DNA of 64,000 nucleotides from JL08 sp963765555. Its GTDB lineage: Bacteria > Pseudomonadota > Alphaproteobacteria > Rhodobacterales > Rhodobacteraceae. The position numbers and the translations under genes were made by a program. Shown piece by piece: positions 48,540 through 56,588 of this stretch (positions are counted from its first letter, which is position 1; each line of letters starts with the position of its first letter). The DNA is taken from positions 88,124 through 152,123 of the forward strand of contig CAVXWX010000007.1 in NCBI GenBank assembly GCA_963765555.1. Reading direction: 5' to 3'. The notes below the pieces were generated by a model. It did no database searches. It saw nothing but the letters and a program-made list of their open reading frames with translations, and was not told where the DNA came from.

Positions 48540-49604
48540 CTACGCTGCGCTATGGGCCAGTATGGCCGCTTCAGACGTTGAAAGATTGCGGCGTGCATAG
48601 CTGCCATAGGTGTGCGGATCATATTCAAGATCGGGATATTCCGATAGCAAACGCACACGATCGCCGTGTTCCAGTGTCGACAGCGCGGTATTGGCCGGGT
48701 GAAAGCTTTCGGTTTCCACGCCATTGGCCCAGATCACCTGATGGCGCGGCAGCAAAAGATGGATATAGGTCACCTCGCGCACGTGCAGATCAACAGATAT
48801 GGTGCTGCCGTTGATCAGGTCCTTGGCCGAAACCAGCACTTCGGGCGTATTGAACAGCGCCTGCGCGATATCACCCTTGATCAGCATCCGATGTTCCGGT
48901 GACACCAGAAATTCCTGATCCGGCCTCTCGACGCCCAGCGCACCGGCCCTGATCCGGATCGGGCGCAGTTTGGGCATCGCAAAAAGCCGCGCCCCCGTCA
49001 TCCGGCGGCTGCCGATCCACGCAATATCCTGCGCGCCACTGTCCTTTGTGCTGACCTGATCCCCTTCGCGCAATTCTTCCACGCGGCGCGGTCCGTCCGG
49101 CGTTTGAATGCGCGTACCGGGGGTAAAACAGATCACCCCGCCCGTGGCCGGCCCCATCGGGCTCATCATCGAGGTATCAAGCGTGTGATGCACGATCCAC
49201 AAATCGGTATTGCGCGGCGGCATTTCGTCCAGAAACATCAACAGCGGGCGCGCGCCGTGCCCCACCTCGATCACTGTCACCGTGTAGCTTTGCGCCCCGT
49301 CCGTCACGACAAAGCTGCTGTCCATCAGCGGCTCTTCCACCTCGATCTCGTCCAGATTTGATGTGTGGGTTACGGCCGCCCCCACCAGCTTGCGCACCAT
49401 ATGCGCCGCCCGCTTGCGCAGGTTTGCCTCTCCATCCGCCCGATCCAGCCGCAAAAGTGCCGAAGGTCCGTCAACACGCACCGCGTCCCCGCGCCACGCC
49501 CAGGCCGCCCCCACAGTCAACGACTGCACCGGGGCCGCTTCCAGACCATCCACTTCTGTCTGCGACCAGGATATGACAAACGTGCCTCGAAAGCCCGTCT
49601 TCAT
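48540..49604 (-). CDS. Hint domain protein (second copy type)
   Basis: A protein of 354 residues. Residues about 1-155 are a conserved but unnamed beta-rich region. From about 158 comes a Hint domain: CFTPGTRIQTPDGPRRVEEL, then GDQVSTKDSGAQDIAWIGSRR, LVSPEHRMLIKG and VLVSAKDLINGSTI. The opening cysteine and the HR (block B-like) are intact, and about 80 residues after LING match the tail of the first Hint protein. This C-terminal Hint family is very common in Rhodobacterales and of unknown function. No signal peptide is seen. No obvious operon partner. Confidence 0.85.
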   Translation of the reverse strand: MKTGFRGTFVISWSQTEVDGLEAAPVQSLTVGAAWAWRGDAVRVDGPSALLRLDRADGEANLRKRAAHMVRKLVGAAVTHTSNLDEIEVEEPLMDSSFVVTDGAQSYTVTVIEVGHGARPLLMFLDEMPPRNTDLWIVHHTLDTSMMSPMGPATGGVICFTPGTRIQTPDGPRRVEELREGDQVSTKDSGAQDIAWIGSRRMTGARLFAMPKLRPIRIRAGALGVERPDQEFLVSPEHRMLIKGDIAQALFNTPEVLVSAKDLINGSTISVDLHVREVTYIHLLLPRHQVIWANGVETESFHPANTALSTLEHGDRVRLLSEYPDLEYDPHTYGSYARRNLSTSEAAILAHSAA

Positions 49605-49761
49605 CGCCTGTATGTCCGCCTCGTCTTTTTTTATTGGGGCGACACTAGCGCAAGTGATTCGTCACGAAAAGTCCGGATTTGTGTCAGAAATCAAAGGTGT
49701 TGCACGCCTGCCTTAATCCAGCGGCGCGAAGGGCGGCATCATCAGCTCTGCGACCCCGTCT

Positions 49762-52257
49762 TCACCCGCATTTGGAATGGCCGCACGATCCGCAGGTCAT
49801 GCACCCTTCCTGCATGTGCATTTCGAACTGCCCGCAACTGGGGCAGGCCTTGCCGCGCGGCGCATCCAGCCCCACAACCCTGGCCTTTGGGTCGGCTTTC
49901 AGCCCCATGCCCTCGCCCGCGATAAACCCTGTGGCGATCATATGCTGTTCGATCACACCGCCAATCGCGGCCAGAATGGACGGGATATATTTGCCCCCCA
50001 TCCACGCGCCGCCACGCGGATCAAACACCGCCTTCAGCTCTTCCACCACAAAAGACACATCACCCCCGCGCCGGAACACCGCCGACACCATCCGCGTCAG
50101 CGCCACGGTCCACGCGAAATGTTCCATGTTTTTCGAATTGATAAACACCTCGAACGGACGGCGATGCCCGTTGATGACGATATCATTGATGGTGATGTAC
50201 AGCGCATGTTCACTGTCGGGCCATTTGACCTTGTAGGTGTTGCCTTCCAGCTCGCTGGGCCGGTCCAGCGGTTCGGACATATAAATCACATCGCCATGCG
50301 GCATTTGCGGTTCCGCTGGATCAGAAGTGATCACTTCCGGGGCGGCATCCAAAAATTGAGATACGCTCTTATTAAAGAATGCCGCAATTTTATGGGCACT
50401 TTCAACGCCAGTTGTCCCACCTTCTCTCTTCTTTAGCTTATCAAGCATGTGGTAGCCTAAGCCCGTTGCTTCCGAAACCTCGGCCAGGGAAACGCCACTT
50501 TCCTTTAAATGACGTACAAATGCCTTCTGAAAATCGCCAGACGAAACCTCTGTCTTCATTTGTCCCGAAATACTCAAAACCGATCCCGTCACATCATTCG
50601 GACGGTACGTTGTGCACCCCTTACACCCGCTGTCCCACGCCGCCATGTAGACATCCTTGAACGCCTCGAACCCGATATCCTCGGGGCAGTTGATGGTCTT
50701 GGAAATCGATGAATCCACCCATTTCTGCGCCGCTGCCTGCATTTTCACATGCTCGAGCGGCGCCAGTGTCTGGGCGTTCACGAAATAGTCGGGCAGGTCT
50801 GCATCACCGAATTTCTCGCGCCACATCCGCACCGCGTAATCCACCACTTCCTCTTCGGTGCGCGATCCGTCCTTTTGCAGCACCTTACGTGTGTAGGCAT
50901 AGGCAAACACAGGTTCGATCCCCGACGATACATTCCCGGCATAAAGCGAAATCGTCCCCGTTGGCGCGATCGAGGTCAGCAGCGCATTGCGGATACCATG
51001 AGTGCGGATTGCCTCGCGCACATCCTCGTCCATCGCCTGCATATGGCCCGTCGCCAGATATTTTTCGGCGTCAAACAGGGGAAACGCCCCTTTTTCCTTG
51101 GCCAGTTGCACCGATGCCAGATAGGCGGCGCGGGCGATCGCGTGCAGCCAGTCCTCGGTCTGACGCGCCGCCTCGTCCGATCCATAGCGCAGGCCGACCA
51201 TCAAAAGCGCGTCGGCCAGTCCGGTCACGCCCAGTCCGATCCGGCGTTTGGCTTGCGCTTCCTGCGCTTGTGCTTCAAGCGGGAATTTCGACACATCCAC
51301 CACGTTGTCCATCATCCGAACAGCGGTGGCGACCAGATCGGCCATCGCGCCCTGATCCAGTGCGGCGGTCTTTTCAAACGGGTCCGACACCAGCCGCGCC
51401 ATGTTGATCGACCCCAGCAGGCACGCGCCATAGGGGGGCAGCGGCTGTTCCCCGCACGGATTGGTCGCCGCAATGGTTTCGCAATAATTCAGGTTGTTGG
51501 CAGCGTTGATCCGGTCGATGAAAATCACCCCCGGTTCGGCATAATCATAGGTCGACTGCATGATCCTGTTCCACAGATCACGCGCCTGCACGGTGTGATA
51601 AACCTTGCCATCAAACTGCAAATCCCATGGGCCGTCGGCCTTGACCGCATCCATAAACGCATCGGTCACCAGCACCGACAGGTTGAACATCCGCAACCGC
51701 GCGGCGTCGGATTTGGCAGTGATGAAATCCTGAATATCGGGGTGGTCACAGCGCATCGTTGCCATCATCGCACCACGGCGGCTGCCCGCCGACATGATCG
51801 TGCGGCACATCGCATCCCACACATCCATGAACGACAACGGCCCCGACGCATCCGCCGAAACGCCCAGCACATCCGCGCCTTTCGGGCGGATGGTGCTGAA
51901 ATCATAGCCGATGCCGCCCCCTTGCTGCATGGTCAGGGCGGCTTCTTTCAGCATCTCGAAAATGCCCGACATGCTGTCGGGGATGGTGCCCATCACAAAG
52001 CAGTTGAACAGCGTCACCCGCCGCGCCGTGCCCGCCCCTGCGGTGATGCGCCCGGCGGGCAGATATTTGAAATCCTCCAGCGCGCTATAGAAAGTGTCTT
52101 CCCACGCCTTCGGGTCGTCCTCCACCTGCGCCAGATCACGGGCAATACGCCGCCACGTATCTTCCACCGTCAGATCGCGCGGCGTGCCGTCAGCGGCCTT
52201 GAAACGGTATTTCATGTCCCAGATTTGCTCGGCAATGGGGGCGGCGAAACGGGTCAT
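49762..52257 (-). CDS. nrdJ: Adenosylcobalamin-dependent (class II) ribonucleotide reductase
   Basis: An 831-residue enzyme that makes deoxyribonucleotides using vitamin B12 coenzyme, oxygen-independent. Visible catalytic elements are the first redox Cys in LFNCFVMG (C86), NPCGEQPLPPYG (266-276) and APTGTISLYAG (431-441). The C-terminus has the redox/zinc cysteines CPSCGQF, GCMTCGSCGHSKC. It differs from relatives by an inserted helix-turn-helix of about 65 residues (574-638). A DnaA box and an NrdR-like site lie just before the gene. The frame is intact. Confidence 0.95.
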   Translation of the reverse strand: MTRFAAPIAEQIWDMKYRFKAADGTPRDLTVEDTWRRIARDLAQVEDDPKAWEDTFYSALEDFKYLPAGRITAGAGTARRVTLFNCFVMGTIPDSMSGIFEMLKEAALTMQQGGGIGYDFSTIRPKGADVLGVSADASGPLSFMDVWDAMCRTIMSAGSRRGAMMATMRCDHPDIQDFITAKSDAARLRMFNLSVLVTDAFMDAVKADGPWDLQFDGKVYHTVQARDLWNRIMQSTYDYAEPGVIFIDRINAANNLNYCETIAATNPCGEQPLPPYGACLLGSINMARLVSDPFEKTAALDQGAMADLVATAVRMMDNVVDVSKFPLEAQAQEAQAKRRIGLGVTGLADALLMVGLRYGSDEAARQTEDWLHAIARAAYLASVQLAKEKGAFPLFDAEKYLATGHMQAMDEDVREAIRTHGIRNALLTSIAPTGTISLYAGNVSSGIEPVFAYAYTRKVLQKDGSRTEEEVVDYAVRMWREKFGDADLPDYFVNAQTLAPLEHVKMQAAAQKWVDSSISKTINCPEDIGFEAFKDVYMAAWDSGCKGCTTYRPNDVTGSVLSISGQMKTEVSSGDFQKAFVRHLKESGVSLAEVSEATGLGYHMLDKLKKREGGTTGVESAHKIAAFFNKSVSQFLDAAPEVITSDPAEPQMPHGDVIYMSEPLDRPSELEGNTYKVKWPDSEHALYITINDIVINGHRRPFEVFINSKNMEHFAWTVALTRMVSAVFRRGGDVSFVVEELKAVFDPRGGAWMGGKYIPSILAAIGGVIEQHMIATGFIAGEGMGLKADPKARVVGLDAPRGKACPSCGQFEMHMQEGCMTCGSCGHSKCG
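50344..50538 (-). other. Helix-turn-helix domain inserted in nrdJ
   Basis: Residues 574-638 of NrdJ read as a complete Cro/C1-type domain: a first helix FQKAFVRHLKESG, then VSLAEVSEATG and LGYHMLDKLKKREGG as the HTH pair, and VESAHKIAAFFNKS VSQFLDA closing. By hand count the surrounding 240 bases (about 50,345-50,580) are about 45% G+C, while flanking nrdJ is about 55-65%. This part of NrdJ is normally a short linker before GDVIYMSEPLDRP. Confidence 0.75.
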
Positions 52258-52342
52258 CAGGCGATTCCTTCGGGATAGCGGGCGTACACCTTACCGCGAA
52301 CAGGCCAATCAGCACAACAGTTTGCACTGGCCCTGGAATGAC

Positions 52343-52358
52343 CTACTATATGGGGTGT
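52343..52358. promoter_or_regulatory. NrdR-box-like site
   Basis: CTACTATATGGGGTGT matches 11 of 16 positions of the NrdR consensus acaCwAtATaTwGtgt, including the conserved C4, A6, A8, T9 and GTGT end. Only one such box is seen where two are usual. Confidence 0.4.
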
Positions 52359-52374
52359 GGCTTGGGGACAACTC

Positions 52375-52383
52375 TGTGGATAA
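52375..52383 (-). promoter_or_regulatory. DnaA box near the nrdJ promoter
   Basis: TGTGGATAA on the plus strand is TTATCCACA on the minus strand, a perfect DnaA box. It lies 118 bases upstream of the nrdJ start and overlaps the start codon of the DUF1489 gene. Confidence 0.55.
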
Positions 52384-52807
52384 GTACGTAAATCTTATAA
52401 AATTGTCGGTCGGCACCGAAAGTGTCGAAGATCTCGCCGACTGGCATCGCGATAAACGGGCACAGACCGGCGATGGTTTGCCACGCCATGTCACCCGTAT
52501 GTGGCCCAAGCGCGAGGCCGAGATTTTGAACGGCGGGTCGATATATTGGGTGATCAAGGGGCTGATCCAGTGCCGCCAGCGCATACTGCGTCTGGACGAG
52601 GTAATCGGTCAGGATGGCATCCGGCGCTGCGCGATTGTGTTGGAACCGGAATTGCACCGTACCCAATCTGCCATCAAACGCCCGTTTCAGGGCTGGCGCT
52701 ATCTGCAGACAGCAGACGCGCCGCCCGACCTGCCCAAAGGCCGCAAGAACGAAGAGGTTCTGCCCCCCGAGTTGAACCGCGCGCTGGCCGAGATCGGTGT
52801 GCTTTAG
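52376..52807 (+). CDS. DUF1489 family protein
   Basis: A protein of 143 residues starting at GTG. Matches are YVNLIKLSVGTESVEDLADW, RHVTRMWPKREAEILNGGS, YWVIKGLIQCRQRIL and PFQGWRYLQ, the DUF1489 pattern as I know it from Rhodobacterales. The function is unknown. It is divergent from nrdJ, sharing a 118-base control region. The frame continues upstream as an overlapping open stretch inside nrdJ, but only from here does it resemble the family. Confidence 0.85.
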   Translation: MDKYVNLIKLSVGTESVEDLADWHRDKRAQTGDGLPRHVTRMWPKREAEILNGGSIYWVIKGLIQCRQRILRLDEVIGQDGIRRCAIVLEPELHRTQSAIKRPFQGWRYLQTADAPPDLPKGRKNEEVLPPELNRALAEIGVL

Positions 52808-52810
52808 GCC

Positions 52811-53504
52811 TCAGGCACCCAATTGCTCCATCAGGGATTTCAGCGTTTTGCGCTCCGCGTTCGACAATGTTGCTGTCCGGCTGCGGAACAGCGTCGCCTG
52901 AGATTTCAGGATCAACCCGTCGCCCAGCAGTTTCAGATGATTGGCGCGCAGGGTTTCCCCCGTTGACGTGATATCGGCAATCGCTTCGGCAGTTTCGTTT
53001 TTCACGGTGCCTTCGGTCGCGCCCTGACTGTCTACCAGCGCATAATCGGCCACGCCGTTGTCGCGCAGGAAATCGCGCACAAGACGATGGTATTTGGTGG
53101 CAATCCGCATCCGGAACCCGTGGGTGGCCCGAAACGCCGCCGCCGCGCCATCCAGATCATCCAGCGTGTCCACATCGACCCACGCCTTTGGCACCGCCAG
53201 AATAAGATCCGCCTCGCCAAAGCCCAGCGGATCGACCTCTTCGACCTGCTGTTCCCAGCGCGGCCAGCTTTTCGCGCACCAGATCGGTGCCGGTCACGCC
53301 CAGATGGATGCGCCCCGCCGCCAGTTCACGCGGGATTTCACCGGCGGACAGCAGCACCAGTTCCACCCCGTCAATGCCACCCACGGCTCCGGCATATTCA
53401 CGGTCGGACCCGCTGCGCGACAGGGAAATGCCGCGCTTGCCGAACCAGTCAAAGGTCTTTTCCATCAACCGCCCCTTGGACGGCACGCCCAGCTTGATGC
53501 TCAT
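52811..53504 (-). CDS. hisG: ATP phosphoribosyltransferase catalytic subunit (short form), frameshifted
   Basis: First step of histidine synthesis, condensing PRPP and ATP. About 230 residues when repaired, the short HisG that needs HisZ. It starts SIKLGVPSKGRLMEKTF, has ELAAGRIHLGVTGTDLV, then continues in the other frame with PLGFGEADLILAVPKAW and ATKYHRLVRDFL. The break at 53,254-53,256 is a run of three C; dropping one restores LEQQVEEVDPLGFG. Its start overlaps the hisZ stop by four bases. Confidence 0.93.
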
Positions 53505-54587
53505 GTCGCGGCCTCCAGTTCCAGCATCAGACCGGGGCGCATGACACCGCCAACAGCGGGAATTTCCGCGCCCTGCCCCAGTTGCCGCGTCAGCGCATCA
53601 TAGCGCCCGCCGCTGGACACTGCAGGCAGATCGGGGCGCGTTGCGGCGTAAAACCCGAACACGAACCCGTCGTAGTATTCCATCAACGTGCGGCCATAGC
53701 TGGCATCGAATTCCAGATGCGCAATATCAACGCCGCGCCCGTCCAATGCATCCAGCCGTTCCTGCATCCGCCCCACGGCACCGCTGATCGCGGGCAGATC
53801 AACGGCAATATCGCGCAATTGTTCCAGCGCGAAGGGCGATGTTTCACGCACGGCCAGAACCGCGTCGATCAACGCCACCTCGCCGCTGGAAATCGGCGCA
53901 GTGGCTGCGTCTTCGCGCAGGGCGGCGATACGCGCCTCGATCTCGGGCACGCTGCGCAGGCCGATCACGGGGCCGGACCGCGCCATCGGGTCTTTTTTCT
54001 TCAACAGCGCGCTGCGTGTTTTCGGCGCGGGTGTTTTCCCCGAAAACCGGTCCAGCAGGGCACGAAACCGGCGGGGCCGCCAGATATGGCGCAGCAGTGC
54101 GGATTTGCGCGCATCGGTGGTTTGCAAGCCCCTGCACGGCCGCCATCAGCAGGCCGATATCGCCTGTCACCGCACGCAGGGACAAAGGCGCAAGGATGCC
54201 CGCGATCAGGGCGAACACTTCGGCATCCGCCCCAGCGGGATTGGCACGGTCGAACACCTCGTACCCGACCTGAACATATTCATTGGGCCGGTCGGGGTCT
54301 TCTTCCTGACGGCGAAACACTTCGCCCGCATAGGTATAGCGCGCCGGTTCGGCCCCGTGCGCCATGTGCATCTGCACCACAGGCACCGTAAAATCGGGGC
54401 GCAACATCTGTTCACCGCGCAACGCGTCGGACGTGACATAGGCGCGTGCACGAATGTCCTCTCCGTACAGGTCCAGCAAGGTGCCCGCCGGTTGCAGGAT
54501 CGGCGTTTCCACAGGCACAGCGCCTGCTGTTTCAAACCGCGCACGCAAGTCGGCAGCGCGGGCCAATGTGGCGGCACGGGTGGGCAT
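53501..54587 (-). CDS. hisZ: ATP phosphoribosyltransferase regulatory subunit, frameshifted
   Basis: A HisRS-like protein of about 361 residues that forms the hetero-octamer with short HisG and passes histidine feedback. Seen are FETAGAVPVETPILQPAGTLLDLYGEDI in pieces, LRPDFTVPVVQMHMAHG, and the ending FVFGFYAATRPDLPAVSSGGRYDAL, with the class II synthetase motif 3 reduced. The frame breaks near 54,127, where removing one base joins AAVQGL to QTTDARKSAL. It directly follows hisS (one-base overlap). Confidence 0.92.
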
Positions 54588-55717
54588 CAGGGGTATTCCT
54601 GATCTTCTTGGTCTTTGAGTATTCGTTTAATCCAATCAACCATGTCAGTACGTGGCACTTCATATTGATTTGGGCGTTCCTTCCATTCTTCGTGCGTGGA
54701 AGTCTCCGCATATTTCAAACCGAGCAGAAGATCCTTTATCTGCACAACGCCTTTTTCCTTTTCGTCGCCGCCTTCGATAATCGCAATCGGGCTGGCGCGT
54801 TTGTCCGCGTATTTCAACTGGTTGCCAAAATTCTTCGGATTGCCCAGATACACCTCGGCGCGGATGCCCGCCGCGCGCAATTCGGCCACCATGGTCTGAT
54901 AATCGGCCATCCGGTCGCGATCCATCACAGTGACAACAACGGGGCCTTGCGCGGTCGCTTCGATCCGCCCCTTGGCGTGCAGGGCCGCCAACAACCGGTC
55001 CACGCCGATTGAAATACCGGTGGCAGGCACTTCCTGACCGGTAAAGCGTTTGACCAGATCGTCATACCGGCCCCCGCCTGCAACCGACCCGAAATTGCGG
55101 GTGCGCCCCTTTTCATCCTGAATGTCAAAGGTCAGTTCGGCCTCGTAGACGGGACCGGTGTAGTAACCAAGGCCGCGCACGACGGATGGATCAATGACAA
55201 TGCGGTTGGGGCCGTAACCTTGGGCCGCGAGGAGATCGGCGATTTGTTCGAGTTCATCGACGCCAGATGCACCAATTGTCGAACCGACAACCAAGGCGCG
55301 CAATTGAGCGATCGTATCTGAACTGACATCACAGCGCGCCTGCATGAAGCCGATAATAGTATCAGCCTGTTTTACGTCGAGCCCCGCCCCCTTGGTAAAA
55401 TCGCCGCTCTCGTCCTTGCGCCCCTCACCCAAAAGCGCACGCACGCCCTCAATCCCCAGCCGGTCCAGCTTGTCAATCGCGCGCAAAACAATCCCGCGTT
55501 CATGGGCGAACTTGTCGGGGTCGGACGGGTCCAGCACACCCGCCACTTCCATCACCCCGTTCAGCACCTTGCGGTTGTTGATACGGATCACATAATCGCC
55601 GCGCGGGATGCCGACGGCTTCCAGCGTGTCGCTCAACATGGCGCAGATTTCCGCATCCGCGGCCATCGAAGCACTGCCAACCGTATCGGCATCACATTGA
55701 TAAAACTGGCGAAACCG
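54587..55717 (-). CDS. hisS: Histidyl-tRNA synthetase, C-terminal part (N-terminus lost at junction)
   Basis: About 376 residues remain of a normal ~500. The surviving part begins RFRQFYQCDADTVGS (end of motif 2 region) and holds GLGYYTGPVYEAELTF, the motif 3 GGGRYDDL and the C-terminal anticodon-binding domain up to KDQEDQEYP. The N-terminal about 120 residues, with motif 1 and the start codon, are replaced by foreign sequence from base 55,718 on. The last 150 bases of the gene are about 42% G+C by hand count, lower than hisZ. It heads hisS-hisZ-hisG. Confidence 0.93.
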   Translation of the reverse strand, partial: RFRQFYQCDADTVGSASMAADAEICAMLSDTLEAVGIPRGDYVIRINNRKVLNGVMEVAGVLDPSDPDKFAHERGIVLRAIDKLDRLGIEGVRALLGEGRKDESGDFTKGAGLDVKQADTIIGFMQARCDVSSDTIAQLRALVVGSTIGASGVDELEQIADLLAAQGYGPNRIVIDPSVVRGLGYYTGPVYEAELTFDIQDEKGRTRNFGSVAGGGRYDDLVKRFTGQEVPATGISIGVDRLLAALHAKGRIEATAQGPVVVTVMDRDRMADYQTMVAELRAAGIRAEVYLGNPKNFGNQLKYADKRASPIAIIEGGDEKEKGVVQIKDLLLGLKYAETSTHEEWKERPNQYEVPRTDMVDWIKRILKDQEDQEYP

Positions 55718-55735
55718 CAGCAATACGGTTGGTGC
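55700..55735. other. Junction between two genomes
   Basis: Bases 55,697-55,717 still encode HisS (RFRQFYQ). Bases 55,710-55,730 encode NRIAAVS in the ABC permease frame. The 8 bases CGAAACCG (55,710-55,717) satisfy both. G+C and codon choice change abruptly here: the right side is strongly G/C-ended. Confidence 0.9.
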
Positions 55736-56588
55736 TGGTGCCTGGTTCCGGTTGGTCTTGCTGGCCAGCAGCCCTGCGGCCGCCATCGTGCCCGTGATGA
55801 GCAGCTGGCCGCATGCCCGCGTAGCGGGCGGCATCGGGGTTGGCGCCGACGGTGCGAACCTCGAAGCCGATGGTGGTTCGATAGAGGATCCACCACACGA
55901 TCGGCACCGCCATGAAGGCGATGAGGACGCCCGAGTGCAGCAGGTGGCCGCTGCCGCCGCCGAGGATGGGCAGCGCTGCCTGGCCCACGCTATCGGTACG
56001 TGCGAACGACGCCGTGGCCGAGCGTAGCGGCCCCGTCACAGCCCACGAGACGATGGCCAGCGCCACGTAGTTGAGCATGATGGTGACGACGACCTCATGG
56101 GCGCCGGTGTAGGCCTTGAGCCAGCCGGGGACGAAGCCGTACGCGGCACCTGCAGCCACGCCTGCCAGCAGGGCCAACGGAACGGCGACGAAGGAGGAGG
56201 CGTCGGCGAGCAGGACGCCCACGGTCACCGCGCCCAGCGCGCCCATCAGGAACTGGCCCTGCGCACCGATATTGAAGAGGCCGGCCTTGAAGCCGAGGCC
56301 GACCGCGAGCCCGCCCAGGATGTAGGGAGTCGCTCGGACGAGCGTGTCGATGACGCCGTTCAGGCCGAGGAACTCGATCGAGATCGGGTCAAGGCTGATG
56401 GCGATGCCGGTGGCACCCTGGATCAGGGCGAGATAGGCGTCGACCCACAGCCACAAGTCCAGGCTGCCGGTGATGATCGGGCTGGTGAGGACCATGATGA
56501 CGGCGCCGACCACCAGCGCCAGCAGGATCGCGCCGCCCGTGATGGCCAGCTGGCCACGCAGCGATCGGCTCAGCAGCCTGTTGATCAT
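55718..56588 (-). CDS. ABC transporter permease of nucleoside/BMP type, C-terminus lost
   Basis: About 290 residues of a permease normally of 350-400 (YufP/BmpC-like, branched-chain amino acid permease fold). Helices start at about 15 (LAITGGAILLALVVGAVIMV) and the conserved FKAGLFNIGAQGQFLMGALGA is the family signature. Later YTGAHEVVVTIMLNYVALAI and FEVRTVGANPDAARYAG follow. Beyond RYAGM the frame slips near 55,810 and recovers before NRIAAVS, giving LLITGTMAAAGLLA in another frame, so the last 90 bases before the junction are poor. The start overlaps the ATPase gene stop by four bases. Confidence 0.85.
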
